Positions 32,928 through 41,689 are shown, counted from the first letter of the stretch. The stretch: 54,019 bases of DNA from Sporomusa acidovorans (GCF_900101845.1 NZ_FNAM01000041.1:1-54019); one strand, 5' to 3'. Numbers and translations are program-made. The notes: generated by a model not told the origin, from the sequence alone.

Positions 32928-34010
32928 CTATGATTTAAACCGTCCTTTAAAATCAATTGTATTGCATTGCTTCATGGGTAATGCAACACTAGTCCCTGCC
33001 GCAGCCGATTTATAAATAGCCAGCACAAGTTCTAACGCACTTCTGCCGTCTTCGGCTGACACATAAGGCTGTCGATTATTTTTGATGGCGTCAATAACAT
33101 CCGCATACAGGGGTATGTGCCCGTAACCATATACATTGGGAGGATTTTCATGATATGTTGCCTTTACTTCGTCCGGATCATCCAGCAAATCAGAAAATCG
33201 CCATTCTTCAATCAGATTTACCGATTGCCCCCCTGCCTTGACAGTTCCCTTTTCCCCAAAAATGCACAACGTTTCTTCGAGGTTTTGCGGATAAATATTA
33301 GTTGTTCCCTCGATGATTCCATAGCTGCCGTTCTTGAAGCGTAGTAAGGCAATGCCTAAATCTTCGGCATCAATGTAATCATGATTCAGTTTATCGGTCA
33401 TACCGATAACTTCAGTAATTTCGCCACCCATCATCCAGCGAAGCAGGTCGATATTATGGATGCATTGATTCATCAACGCGCCGCCGTCCTGTTCCCAGGT
33501 ACCCCGCCATTTAGCTCTGGCATAGTATTCATAGCCGCGATTCCAGCGTATTTGCGCCACGCCATAAAACAACCTTCCAAAACGTTTTTTATCGACAGCC
33601 TCCCGGATTTTCTGAATGGATTTATTGAAACGGTTCTGATGGCATGCACAGACCTTCACACCTTTTGCTTTGGCCTTGTGAATGATTTCATCTGCTTCTG
33701 CGAGCGAAAGAGTGATCGGTTTTTCGATAATCAGGTTACAGCCCGCGTCAATACAGTTCAGCGCAATTTGACCGTGTAGGCCGCTTTCGGTACAAATGGC
33801 GACTAAATCCGGTTTCTCCCTTTCCAGCATATCTTTATAATCCCTATAGGTATGAATCGCTGCCGGCAAATTGAACTTCAGTATTTTATCTTCCATATTA
33901 TCCGTTTTGATATCACACAAAGCAACCAACTCAAGATGATTTGCCACCGCGGCCGCTATATGATTGGGGGAAATTCTGCCACAACCAATTATTGCATATC
34001 TAAGTGTCAT
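32928..34010 (-). CDS. wbpB: UDP-GlcNAcA 3-dehydrogenase (Gfo/Idh family, WbpB/WlbA-like)
   Basis: The 360-aa protein has the NAD-binding start IIGCGRISPNHIAAA, the EKP motif (LIIEKPITLS) and the sugar-binding CHQNRFN and MNQCIHNIDLLRWMMGG regions. It should oxidise C3 of UDP-N-acetylglucosaminuronate, recycling its NADH with 2-oxoglutarate as WbpB/WlbA do, to supply the aminotransferase. I start at the ATG at 34010, 7 nt behind AAGGAGG; the longer frame to 34064 lies before this site. It is the last gene of the E-D-A-B set. The family is broad, so the exact substrate rests on the neighbours. Confidence 0.85.
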   Translation of the reverse strand: MTLRYAIIGCGRISPNHIAAAVANHLELVALCDIKTDNMEDKILKFNLPAAIHTYRDYKDMLEREKPDLVAICTESGLHGQIALNCIDAGCNLIIEKPITLSLAEADEIIHKAKAKGVKVCACHQNRFNKSIQKIREAVDKKRFGRLFYGVAQIRWNRGYEYYARAKWRGTWEQDGGALMNQCIHNIDLLRWMMGGEITEVIGMTDKLNHDYIDAEDLGIALLRFKNGSYGIIEGTTNIYPQNLEETLCIFGEKGTVKAGGQSVNLIEEWRFSDLLDDPDEVKATYHENPPNVYGYGHIPLYADVIDAIKNNRQPYVSAEDGRSALELVLAIYKSAAAGTSVALPMKQCNTIDFKGRFKS

Positions 34011-34089
34011 GCTAGTTCCTCCTTGAACTTCTGCATTCCGGTATTGCCGGTTAAAAACCGGCAATACCTTCTAGCTCCTCTTCCTTGAA

Positions 34090-35397
34090 TTAAAGTCTTT
34101 CGATATTATCACGCCGCACAACTTCTTTGAATGCATTTTTCGTATCGAAAACCATCCTGGCATGCGTTGCAATCCATTCATAATTAAAACTGCTATGCAT
34201 TGTCGTTAAAATGACCAAATCGGCATCAACCACAGCCTGTTCCGTTAATTCTACCGATTTATATTCTTTGCCTTTATAGGTAAACCCGTTCACAAAAGGA
34301 TCGTGATAAACCAAATCAGCCCCATATTTCTCCAACTGCACAATGACATCCAGCGCCGGTGACTGCCGCACATCATCAATATCCTGTTTATAGGCCACTC
34401 CCAGCAGCAATACCTTGGCTCCCTGCAAGGCTTTGCCAAAACGGTTCAAAATCTTCATGCTGCGTTCCAGCACAAATTCCGGCATATAGTTATTGATCTC
34501 GCCGGCTGTCTCAATCAGCCGGGTATGGTAATTGTATTCCCGTGCCTTCCATGTTAAATAAAAAGGATCAATGGGGATACAATGCCCACCAACACCCGGG
34601 CCGGGATAAAACGCCATAAAACCATAGGGTTTCGTTTTGGCGGCGTCGATGACTTCCCAGACATCAATACCCATTTTATTGCAAAGAATCGCCATCTCAT
34701 TCGCCAGGCCAATATTAATGTTACGGAAGGTATTCTCCAGGATTTTTTCCATTTCCGCTACCGCTGGACTGGATACCCGGTGCACTTCACCCTCCAGAAT
34801 GTGCTCATACAGGGCAGCCGCTACTTCTGAGCAGTCAGGCGTAATTCCGCCTACCACCTTAGGCGTATTTTTGGTGTTATAAAATTTGTTGCCCGGATCA
34901 ACCCGTTCCGGCGAAAAAGCCAGATAAAAATCTTTGCCAACTTTTAGGCCGCTTGCTTCCAAAATCGGTTTCACTACTTCTTCCGTCGTCCCGGGATAGG
35001 TCGTACTTTCCAAAACCACAAGCATCCCCGGATGCAGATACTGGGCAATCGCTTTTGCCGAATTCACTACATAGGAAACATCCGGTTGCTGGTACAGGTC
35101 AAGCGGTGTCGGCACACAAATAGCTACACAGTCCACATCTTTAATAAAAGAATAATCCACGGTTGCTTTCAGCTTACCACTATTGACTACATTGATTAAA
35201 TCTTCCGGTACAATATCGCCGATATAATTGTTGCCGGCATTGACCATCGCCACTTTTTGTTCCTGAACGTCAAAGCCGATTGTCGTATACCCGGCCTTAG
35301 CCTTTTCCACCGCCAGCGGCAAGCCGACATAACCAAGACCGACAACTCCCAGTACTGCTTGCTGGCTGTTTATTTTTTCCAAAAGCGTCTGCTTCAT
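34090..35397 (-). CDS. wbpA: UDP-GlcNAc 6-dehydrogenase (WbpA-like)
   Basis: The 435-aa nucleotide-sugar dehydrogenase oxidises C6 of UDP-GlcNAc to the uronic acid in two steps. Seen: GLGYVGLPLAVEKAKAG NAD motif at the N terminus, the catalytic Cys in GPGVGGHCIPIDP, VVGGITPDCS and the C-terminal VLLLGVAYKQDIDDVRQSPALD. The overall pattern is that of the WbpA/TuaD-Wec group. It starts 4 bp after wbpD. Confidence 0.92.
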   Translation of the reverse strand: MKQTLLEKINSQQAVLGVVGLGYVGLPLAVEKAKAGYTTIGFDVQEQKVAMVNAGNNYIGDIVPEDLINVVNSGKLKATVDYSFIKDVDCVAICVPTPLDLYQQPDVSYVVNSAKAIAQYLHPGMLVVLESTTYPGTTEEVVKPILEASGLKVGKDFYLAFSPERVDPGNKFYNTKNTPKVVGGITPDCSEVAAALYEHILEGEVHRVSSPAVAEMEKILENTFRNINIGLANEMAILCNKMGIDVWEVIDAAKTKPYGFMAFYPGPGVGGHCIPIDPFYLTWKAREYNYHTRLIETAGEINNYMPEFVLERSMKILNRFGKALQGAKVLLLGVAYKQDIDDVRQSPALDVIVQLEKYGADLVYHDPFVNGFTYKGKEYKSVELTEQAVVDADLVILTTMHSSFNYEWIATHARMVFDTKNAFKEVVRRDNIERL

Positions 35398-35401
35398 CTC
35401 G

Positions 35402-35974
35402 TCACACTTCTTTCACTTGATCTTGCTGCTTCCCATATCTTCGCCTACAATTAACACACTGAGCCTGACCGTCGACAAAATTCAGTTGCTCCCCACACTG
35501 ACACATCCAGCCGCGCTGCCGCGCCGGATTGCCTACCATGAGCGCATAGTCTGGCACATCCTTAGTCACAACCGCCCCGGCACCAATAAAGGCATACCGA
35601 CCGATAGTGTGCCCGCAGACAATTGTCGCGTTAGCGCCAATCGAGGCACCGCGTTTAACCACAGTCTCCTTGTATTCGCTCTTGCGGCTGACATGACTGC
35701 GGGGATTAATAACATTGGTAAACACACAGGAAGGCCCCAGGAAAACATCGTCTTCACACCTTACCCCGGTGTATACCGAAACATTATTCTGGATCTTAAC
35801 GTTATTCCCCAGAACAACCTCCGGCGAAATAACGACGTTTTGCCCAATATTGCAATTCTCGCCAATCCGGCAATGAGCCATGATATGCGTAAAATGCCAA
35901 ATTTTTGTCCCTTTGCCAATACTGCAGGGCTCATCCACATAACTGGATTCATGCACAAAATATTCTTTATCCAT
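35402..35974 (-). CDS. wbpD: UDP-GlcNAc3NA 3-N-acetyltransferase (WbpD/WlbB-like)
   Basis: The 190-aa left-handed beta-helix acetyltransferase has the hexapeptide rows and the start (SIGKGTKIWHFTHIMAHCRIG) diagnostic of WbpD/WlbB, plus NPARQRGW. It acetylates the 3-amino group to give UDP-2,3-diacetamido-2,3-dideoxyglucuronate. The C terminus has an extra CxC ... CxxC tail (CQCGEQL ... CVNCRR), a possible zinc knuckle also known from some family members. It starts 4 bp after wbpE. Confidence 0.92.
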   Translation of the reverse strand: MDKEYFVHESSYVDEPCSIGKGTKIWHFTHIMAHCRIGENCNIGQNVVISPEVVLGNNVKIQNNVSVYTGVRCEDDVFLGPSCVFTNVINPRSHVSRKSEYKETVVKRGASIGANATIVCGHTIGRYAFIGAGAVVTKDVPDYALMVGNPARQRGWMCQCGEQLNFVDGQAQCVNCRRRYGKQQDQVKEV

Positions 35975-35978
35975 ATTG

Positions 35979-37220
35979 CTACCTCTGGGAATAAAATTCT
36001 TGTATCTTATCCATAATATAATCCTGCTGTTCCTCGGTCATTTCCGGAAACAGCGGCAACGCCAGCGTACGCTGGCATAACCATTCACTTACCGGCAAAT
36101 CTCCCGGTTTGTAGCCCAGGTTATGTTTACCCAACTGATAAACCTTCTGCAAGTGCAGCGGCACCGGATAATAAATGCCGGTGGCAATACCTTGCTCGCT
36201 TAAATAATTAGCCAATGCGGCCCGTTCTTCACAGACAACCACATATAAGTGATAAACAGACTCGGTGTTTTGTAATACCGTCTGTGGGCATAACTTATCC
36301 AACAAGCCCGTTTCCGCCAGCAAAGTGCCATAGCGCCGGCTTAACCTTTGCCGCGCCCGATTCCACTCCGATAAATAATTCAATTTAACGCCCAGGATAG
36401 CCGCCTGGATAGTATCCAGCCTGCTGTTCATGCCGATGAGAAAATTGTAATATTTCGTCGGATCATAGATCGTAGCATCCGCTTGTCCATCATTTGTTAA
36501 CCCAAGCTCAACTGTTTTACCACTTAACAGTTCATATGCCTTTTTACCATTTAAGCCGCTGCCATGAGTTCGCAAGCCCCTAATAATCGTAGCCAGCCGT
36601 TCAGCGGCCGTAGTAATCATCCCGCCATCGCCAAAAGCGCCAAGATTCTTGGTCGGGTAAAAAGAGAATGCCGCCGCATCGCCAATCCCGCCCGCCGCCT
36701 TGACAGTCCCGTCACGAAAAGTATAGCTCGCCCCAATAGCCTGGCAGGCATCCTCGATCACCTTTATATTATGCTTTTCGGCAATTTGCAAAATAGGCTC
36801 CATGTCCGCAGGCTGTCCAAAAATATGAACAGGCAAAATAGCTTTGGTTCTTGGCGTAATAGCAGCTTCCAGCTTCTGCGGGTCAAGATTGAATGTCCCC
36901 CGGTCCACATCGACAAAAACCGGCGTTGCCCCCACCCGGGAAATACTTTCGGCAGTGGCAAAAAAAGTAAAAGGAGTAGTTATTACCTCATCACCGGCAC
37001 CTATGCCGAGCGCTTCCAATATAAGTACAAGAGCGTCAGTACCACTGTTGCAGGAAATGGCATGAGATGCGCCTGTTAGCTTAACTAGATTACCTTCTAA
37101 TTCTTGGATATGCTGCCCCATTATGAAAGACGTGTTGTCTAAAACTTCAGTGATCTTAGCTATAATACTGCTTTTTATGGTGTGCGTTTGCTGATGTAAA
37201 TCAATTAACGGAATGCGCAT
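35979..37220 (-). CDS. wbpE: PLP aminotransferase of the DegT family (WbpE-like)
   Basis: The 413-aa protein has the DegT/DnrJ/EryC1 fold with the PLP lysine at 191 (FYPTKNLGAFGDGG) and the DACQAIGA stretch. It should transfer an amino group from glutamate to the C3-keto sugar made by the WbpB-like enzyme. It is about 50 residues longer than typical WbpE because of an insert at about residues 220-260 (KTVELGLTNDGQADATIYDP), just before the SRLDTIQAAIL motif. It opens the four-gene set; ribosome site TAGGAGG is strong. Confidence 0.88.
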   Translation of the reverse strand: MRIPLIDLHQQTHTIKSSIIAKITEVLDNTSFIMGQHIQELEGNLVKLTGASHAISCNSGTDALVLILEALGIGAGDEVITTPFTFFATAESISRVGATPVFVDVDRGTFNLDPQKLEAAITPRTKAILPVHIFGQPADMEPILQIAEKHNIKVIEDACQAIGASYTFRDGTVKAAGGIGDAAAFSFYPTKNLGAFGDGGMITTAAERLATIIRGLRTHGSGLNGKKAYELLSGKTVELGLTNDGQADATIYDPTKYYNFLIGMNSRLDTIQAAILGVKLNYLSEWNRARQRLSRRYGTLLAETGLLDKLCPQTVLQNTESVYHLYVVVCEERAALANYLSEQGIATGIYYPVPLHLQKVYQLGKHNLGYKPGDLPVSEWLCQRTLALPLFPEMTEEQQDYIMDKIQEFYSQR

Positions 37221-37264
37221 CTATAAGCCTCCTAATACAACACTGCATAATTACCCGTATTAAT

Positions 37265-37293
37265 AGTATCGTATAAAATTTTTATTCAGTTAA
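37265..37293 (-). promoter_or_regulatory. Candidate promoter of the wbpE-D-A-B operon
   Basis: TTAACT, 17-bp spacer, GATACT on the minus strand, about 45 bp before the wbpE ATG. Each box has one or two mismatches. Confidence 0.4.
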
Positions 37294-37359
37294 ATGTCTG
37301 TCGCTAAATTTTTTACATTATCAAATATTGCCATAACGTAAAATTGGAAGTATACATAC

Positions 37360-37393
37360 TTAGCGCCTATACGTATTACCGCATAGGCGCTAA
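37360..37393 (-). terminator. Hairpin after the acyl-module operon
   Basis: TTAGCGCCTAT and ATAGGCGCTAA form a perfect 11-bp stem directly after the PIG-L stop codon. On the minus strand no T-run follows, so termination may be partial. Confidence 0.5.
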
Positions 37394-37396
37394 TCT

Positions 37397-38026
37397 TTAC
37401 TTATTAATCAAACGCATCACTTCAAATACCTCGGCATACCGCTGGCTGATCTGAGTTCCTCTGGTAATTGCTAAACTTCTGATAAATTCTTCTGTGGCGT
37501 AAGAGCGATGCTGCTGGGACCGATAGCATTGCAAAGCGTTAATTTTAGTCTGCAACTGCGCTTCAGCTAATACATAAAAGCAGGTAGTCCTAAAGTTTAA
37601 GTTATTCCACGGCACCTCATACCCCAACATGGTCGTTTTCTTAAAAGCCCGAAACCCTTCCTGGGCAATGACCAGATGATCCTGATGCGTGTCGTTGGCA
37701 CTTGGCAAAAATACGATTTCCGGCTGATATTCTTTATTCAGAAGCACCATTTTTTCCAAGATATCCTGACGCAACTCCGGAAATTTACGAACGGCAAAAT
37801 TTAATACTATACAATCAGCCGCCTTTATGCCAAGAGTGCTTGTAGCCTCCAGCACCTCATGGCGTAAAATATCTTTGGGAAATTGTGGTAATACGGACTG
37901 CTCAGCGGCCGAAAAAGCAACGTATACCACACGATAACCTTGCGAAATTAATTTAACAACCGTCCCACCGCAGCCAAATTCTCCGTCATCGGTGTGAGGC
38001 GCTAAAACCAATACTATTTTTTCCAT
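37397..38026 (-). CDS. PIG-L (LmbE) family N-deacetylase
   Basis: The 209-aa protein has the zinc motif APHTDDGEFGCGG and NDTHQDH, which supply the Asp and His ligands of PIG-L/LmbE deacetylases. These remove acetyl groups from GlcNAc-type sugars free, lipid-linked or in nucleotide form. In this operon (acyltransferase, ACP, SDR, ketoacyl synthase) it most likely frees an amine that the LpxD-like enzyme then re-acylates; that is inference. The first motif has T where P is usual in PHPDD. ATG at 38026. Confidence 0.9.
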   Translation of the reverse strand: MEKIVLVLAPHTDDGEFGCGGTVVKLISQGYRVVYVAFSAAEQSVLPQFPKDILRHEVLEATSTLGIKAADCIVLNFAVRKFPELRQDILEKMVLLNKEYQPEIVFLPSANDTHQDHLVIAQEGFRAFKKTTMLGYEVPWNNLNFRTTCFYVLAEAQLQTKINALQCYRSQQHRSYATEEFIRSLAITRGTQISQRYAEVFEVMRLINK

Positions 38027-38044
38027 GAAACTTTCCTCTCCATA

Positions 38045-39052
38045 TTACCTTGGTACATGAGATAAATCTACTATACAGCCGGCCCAAGATAGACCTACGC
38101 CAAAACCAATTAGCATTACCTTTCCTAATGCCAGTGCTTTTTCCGCTTCTAAAAGCTGTGTAATGGCAAGTGGAACAGAGTTCGATACTGTATTGCCACA
38201 ATTACTAGGATCATTCCAGAAAGGCAAGCCTTGAAGTTCACACTTTTGCTGAAGAAAATCCAGCATGAATTTATTGGCTTGGTGGAATACATAGTAATCA
38301 ATGTCCCTCTTTTCCAAACCAGCCTTACCCAAAATATTTTGAACTGTCTCCGGTACGACATTCAGTGCGAAATTAGTAATTTCACTACCATTCATATTTA
38401 TATGATAATTCGTCCGCCGGTTGCCATAGTCATCAACTTGTTCAATTATAGAAGTTTTACCATAAGGATTTCGTAAAGCTCCCGCTGGGACAATAAGCGA
38501 ATCTGCGCCACTGCCATCTGTGCCAAACTCAAAAGAATGTATCCCTTCTACATCAGACTGTACGGCAGCAATTAAAGTAGCCGTTGCCCCGTCGCCGAAC
38601 AATGGTTTTACTGTCTCATCTCCCGGATGAATATATTTACTATAGGTTTCAGCCGTAAGTAGTAAAACCTGTTTGGCCTGTCCCGTCTCAACTAATCCTT
38701 TGGCAATTGATAACCCATAGATGTAACCAGAACAACCCAGATTGAAATCAAATGCCCCACAATGTTTAGATAAGTGTAATTTTTCTTGAAGAAGACAAGC
38801 TGTTGTGGGTAAAAAATAATCAGGAGATTGTGTACACAAAATAATAAAATCAATTTGCTCCCGTTCTATCGCATATTGCGCAAACATTCGTTCTGCAACC
38901 TGAACTGCCAAGTCAGAGGCACATTCATTTTCATCGGCAAGATGCCGCTCATATATACCAGTTTTTTTAGTAAGACGTTTTGTTAAATCATTCTTCTCAA
39001 TCTTACCGGGAAGATAACCCGCAACTGCCTTTATATATGACTTTATCCCCAA
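38045..39052 (-). CDS. 3-ketoacyl-ACP synthase III (FabH-like)
   Basis: The 335-aa protein has the Cys-His-Asn triad of KAS III enzymes: Cys107 (NLGCSGY), His257 (FHQANKF) and Asn287 (CGNTVSNS). It would condense an acyl-CoA (acetyl or other) with malonyl-ACP. Outside the fab operon and next to its own ACP and SDR, it probably makes a special short beta-ketoacyl for surface sugars. The start is probably TTG 39052, behind GGGGTGA; the TTG at 39067 directly follows the SDR stop but has no suitable ribosome site. Confidence 0.92.
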   Translation of the reverse strand: MGIKSYIKAVAGYLPGKIEKNDLTKRLTKKTGIYERHLADENECASDLAVQVAERMFAQYAIEREQIDFIILCTQSPDYFLPTTACLLQEKLHLSKHCGAFDFNLGCSGYIYGLSIAKGLVETGQAKQVLLLTAETYSKYIHPGDETVKPLFGDGATATLIAAVQSDVEGIHSFEFGTDGSGADSLIVPAGALRNPYGKTSIIEQVDDYGNRRTNYHINMNGSEITNFALNVVPETVQNILGKAGLEKRDIDYYVFHQANKFMLDFLQQKCELQGLPFWNDPSNCGNTVSNSVPLAITQLLEAEKALALGKVMLIGFGVGLSWAGCIVDLSHVPR

Positions 39053-39067
39053 AATATCACCCCGCAA

Positions 39068-39802
39068 TTAAGCTAAATAACCTCCATCCACTACATAATC
39101 AGCACCAGTAATCCAGTTCGCCCGGTCACTTAATAAAAAAAGAACCATTCCAACTACATCTTCCGTTTTACCAGTCCCCAGCAAATACTCATCAGCAAGT
39201 TTGTCCTCCTGTAGGGTGCCTTCAGTCATGGTCGTACCAATGAGACCGGGACTTATCGTATTAACGCGGTGTCCCTTGTCAGCTATTTCTTGGGCAATTG
39301 CCCTTATGCCTGCCTGCATAGCTGCCTTAGTGGCACTGTAAGCACTTAACCCTTTTTGACCTCTATACGCACTAACTGAAGAAAACTGCACATGAGAAGT
39401 TTTACTGGCGGCAAATTTTTTTTTAGTTACTAGCTGCAGTAGATTCACACCAGCCCAATAGCTTACATCCATCATTTGCCTGGCTTGCGCAAAATTAAAA
39501 GCCCGAAGCGGCGTAAAAAACAATATACCTGCGGCATGCACACTGCCATCTATCTGTCCTTTATTCAGAACAAAACGCGCAATGTGCTGTTCGACAGCGG
39601 TAAAATCTGTAACGTCAACAGCAGCGACCGTAACTTGGCGCGGGTATTCAGTTTGAAGTGTTTCTAATTCCGGCAGTCTCCTGGCAATGACCAATAATTC
39701 CGCACCAGCAGCCGCCAGTTCTTCTGCAACTTTCCGGCCAATTCCCGATGATGCCCCGGTAACGACGTATCGCTTATTTGAAAAGTCAAACAAAACATTC
39801 AT
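39068..39802 (-). CDS. Short-chain dehydrogenase/reductase (FabG-like)
   Basis: The 244-aa classical SDR has the NAD(P) motif TGASSGIGRKVAEEL, the active-site Ser in VQFSSVSAYRG, Tyr/Lys in YSATKAA and the C-terminal ITGADYVVDGGYLA. In this setting it should reduce the beta-ketoacyl-ACP made by the neighbouring synthase to a 3-hydroxyacyl-ACP. The motif HAAGIL replaces the usual NNAG. It lies 5 bp after the ACP gene and directly abuts the synthase gene. Confidence 0.9.
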   Translation of the reverse strand: MNVLFDFSNKRYVVTGASSGIGRKVAEELAAAGAELLVIARRLPELETLQTEYPRQVTVAAVDVTDFTAVEQHIARFVLNKGQIDGSVHAAGILFFTPLRAFNFAQARQMMDVSYWAGVNLLQLVTKKKFAASKTSHVQFSSVSAYRGQKGLSAYSATKAAMQAGIRAIAQEIADKGHRVNTISPGLIGTTMTEGTLQEDKLADEYLLGTGKTEDVVGMVLFLLSDRANWITGADYVVDGGYLA

Positions 39803-39807
39803 CTATG

Positions 39808-40026
39808 TTAAGCACCGTGAACTAAATCAAAGAGTTCCTGAACAGTTTGCGCTTTTCTTACTTCAGGGGCATTTAGCTTTCTCTCATACTTGATATCAGC
39901 CATAGCGACAAAACTGATTACACTTAGTGAATCCCATTCCTCAATATCACTTAAATATGTATTTGTAGTAAGTCCCTTAACATCGATATCTAAAATATCT
40001 GCAAGATTTTGCAAAAATATGTCCAC
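39808..40026 (-). CDS. Dedicated acyl carrier protein
   Basis: The 72-aa acidic four-helix protein has the phosphopantetheine serine in WDSLSVISF (DSL, Ser33). It is not the housekeeping AcpP: the sequence around it (DIEEWDSLSVISFV instead of ELGADSLDTVEL) is the type found next to special synthases in secondary or sugar-modification clusters. It would carry the acyl chain built by the KAS III and SDR and deliver it to the LpxD-like acyltransferase. Ribosome site AGGAGA precedes the ATG. Confidence 0.9.
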   Translation of the reverse strand: MDIFLQNLADILDIDVKGLTTNTYLSDIEEWDSLSVISFVAMADIKYERKLNAPEVRKAQTVQELFDLVHGA

Positions 40027-40073
40027 TTTTCTGTCTCTCCTTAGTTTTTTTCTACTCTAGATTAGGTCACTAT

Positions 40074-41048
40074 TTAAATTGTGAGCTTTCCATGACGATA
40101 TAGCGACAGCAATCGCTTCATCATATCTTTCTCTTCCTTGATCTCTTCTAAAGGTCGCGCCGGGTTACCACTTACAGTCAAACCATCAAGTAATGATTTT
40201 TTTACTACTGCACCAATTCCAATAAAGCAGTTTTTTCCAATGCTAATGCCGTTAATGATTGAACAGTTCGGCCCCAGCCAAGTATCGTCACCAATACTAA
40301 CACTGCCACTCACTTCCGCACAGGCAGTAATTAGACACCGCTTACCGATATGACAATTATGCGCTATATGAACATGATCATCAATTTTTGTATAATCCTC
40401 AATTATCGTAGGATCAATGGTGCCAGCTACAATGGTTGACAATGCACCAATCTCTACATTGTTTCCAATCACTACTCCACCTATGTGTGGTATGCGAATA
40501 GGAATATCATTCTCGTCCCGTTCAAAACCAAAGCCATAACCGCCGATAACGGAGTTTTCGCGAATGATGTTGTGATTGCCTATCTTGACGTTATCATTGA
40601 TAACTACTCCGGGCATTATTACACAATCAGTGCCGATTTCCACGTTATCGCCAATGACAACATTGTGACTAATGATTGTTCCTTCGCCTATTTTAAAATT
40701 TTCGCCAATGGAAGCTGTTTGACAAACATTAGTTTTTGATGGCTGTTTTTGACAATCTATTATAAACTGTAATATAATTGCAAATTCCAGTCTAGGATTA
40801 TTTGCTGGAATAACAAAATTATCTTTTATACATTCATGAGCTTCTTGCTGTTGACCTGGAGCAATTATTATGCAGCTTTTTACGCTTTTCATTTTTTCAA
40901 TTATATCTTGCGTTATTTTTTTACTGAACCAAATTGTATTGTTTTTCGGTCTAGTGGATGTGGATGCTCCGTTAATGTCAAAGGAAAATCTATTTTTATA
41001 TTTATCGGATAAATCTTTTAGGTTGTTAACAGGAAAATTAAATAACAA
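40074..41048 (-). CDS. LpxD-like sugar N-acyltransferase
   Basis: The 324-aa protein has an N-terminal domain (1-100) and a long left-handed beta-helix (about 105-300), as LpxD does. The LpxD catalytic region is kept: VIGGYGFGFERD ... IPHIGGVVIGNNVEIGALSTI and the catalytic His230 in HIAHNCHIG, with HI.R/NP.RP.EEI at the C terminus. LpxD moves 3-hydroxyacyl groups from ACP to the amine of UDP-glucosamine. This copy is not in an lpx operon but next to its own ACP, KAS III and SDR, so it likely acylates another amino sugar. Start is TTG 41048 behind AAAGGAG. Confidence 0.9.
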   Translation of the reverse strand: MLFNFPVNNLKDLSDKYKNRFSFDINGASTSTRPKNNTIWFSKKITQDIIEKMKSVKSCIIIAPGQQQEAHECIKDNFVIPANNPRLEFAIILQFIIDCQKQPSKTNVCQTASIGENFKIGEGTIISHNVVIGDNVEIGTDCVIMPGVVINDNVKIGNHNIIRENSVIGGYGFGFERDENDIPIRIPHIGGVVIGNNVEIGALSTIVAGTIDPTIIEDYTKIDDHVHIAHNCHIGKRCLITACAEVSGSVSIGDDTWLGPNCSIINGISIGKNCFIGIGAVVKKSLLDGLTVSGNPARPLEEIKEEKDMMKRLLSLYRHGKLTI

Positions 41049-41076
41049 TTAAACCTTCTCCTTTCGTGTTTATCGT

Positions 41077-41106
41077 AATATACTCGTATTTATGTGTTAT
41101 TGTTAA
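41077..41106 (-). promoter_or_regulatory. Candidate promoter of the acyl-module operon
   Basis: TTAACA, 18-bp spacer, TATATT on the minus strand, about 30 bp before the acyltransferase start. It lies between that gene and the IS21 remnant. Confidence 0.5.
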
Positions 41107-41122
41107 TTTGCCTTTCGCACCC

Positions 41123-41266
41123 TTAATCTTCTGTTCTCAGTTTGCGCCTGCAGGCTGGCATAACAAGATTTCCGAAACTACTCTTGCTGATGCCATACTT
41201 GATCGTATTGTACACGATTCTTACACAATTGAATTCAATTCTTCTGAAAATCTTTATCCTATTTAA
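41123..41266 (+). pseudogene. IS21 istB remnant, C-terminal 47 codons
   Basis: The plus-strand frame reads FCSQFAPAGWHNKISETTLA then DAILDRIVHDSYTIE, which is the C-terminal end of IstB, the ATPase helper of IS21 transposons. The N-terminal four fifths, including the Walker motifs, and istA are missing. The sequence is still readable, so the loss is fairly recent. Confidence 0.85.
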
Positions 41267-41281
41267 TCCTTAAAACAAGTG

Positions 41282-41392
41282 TTACGTCATCCTCTGCAGT
41301 AAATTCTCTCTATACTCCCTTAATACTTTTTCCCATACTGCATAAGGTTCAGCAAAGTCTCCCTTTTTCTACTCTCTTATATTTATGCTCAT
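41282..41392 (-). pseudogene. Short broken ORF of unknown origin
   Basis: Read on the minus strand this gives MSINIRE, a TAG, then KKGDFAEPYAVWEKV and 13 further residues (LREYRENLLQRMT) to a stop. The second part looks like a real C terminus (amphipathic helix), but I cannot name the family. It lies between the IS21 and acetyltransferase remnants. Confidence 0.35.
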
Positions 41393-41408
41393 CATTTTTA
41401 TTTTTCTG

Positions 41409-41689
41409 TCAAAATGGAAAGATACAGACGTTGTTTACCGCTGAAAAATTGTGATCTAAATTAATCATCATAGAAAGATCAGATGCGATTAAACAATATT
41501 TTCCTATATGTATATTGCAGATTTCTGATGTAGCATCATTACTTGGTATGGTTAAGCTTGCAATATAACTTTCGGGCCCGATGTTAGTAGCGGAAAATCC
41601 TCTCTCCCATCTGGATGGACCTGTCTATATACTACTACTGGTTTTGCGCATAAACCAGCTCTATATGGAATAAATATATTCGAATCATT
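41409..41689 (-). pseudogene. Frameshifted hexapeptide acetyltransferase remnant
   Basis: Two minus-strand frames give one protein-like sequence: IFIPYRAGLCAKPVVVYRQV in one frame (41689 to about 41605), then, after a frameshift near 41605-41625, GFSATNIGPESYIASLTIPS ... CNIHIGKYCLIASDLSMMI ... DHNFSAVNNVCIFPF and stop. The IGKYCLIAS and NH-to-FPF pattern matches the CatB-type O-acetyltransferases of polysaccharide loci. The start and the rest of the beta-helix are lost. Together with the istB tail it marks a decayed junction. Confidence 0.65.
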
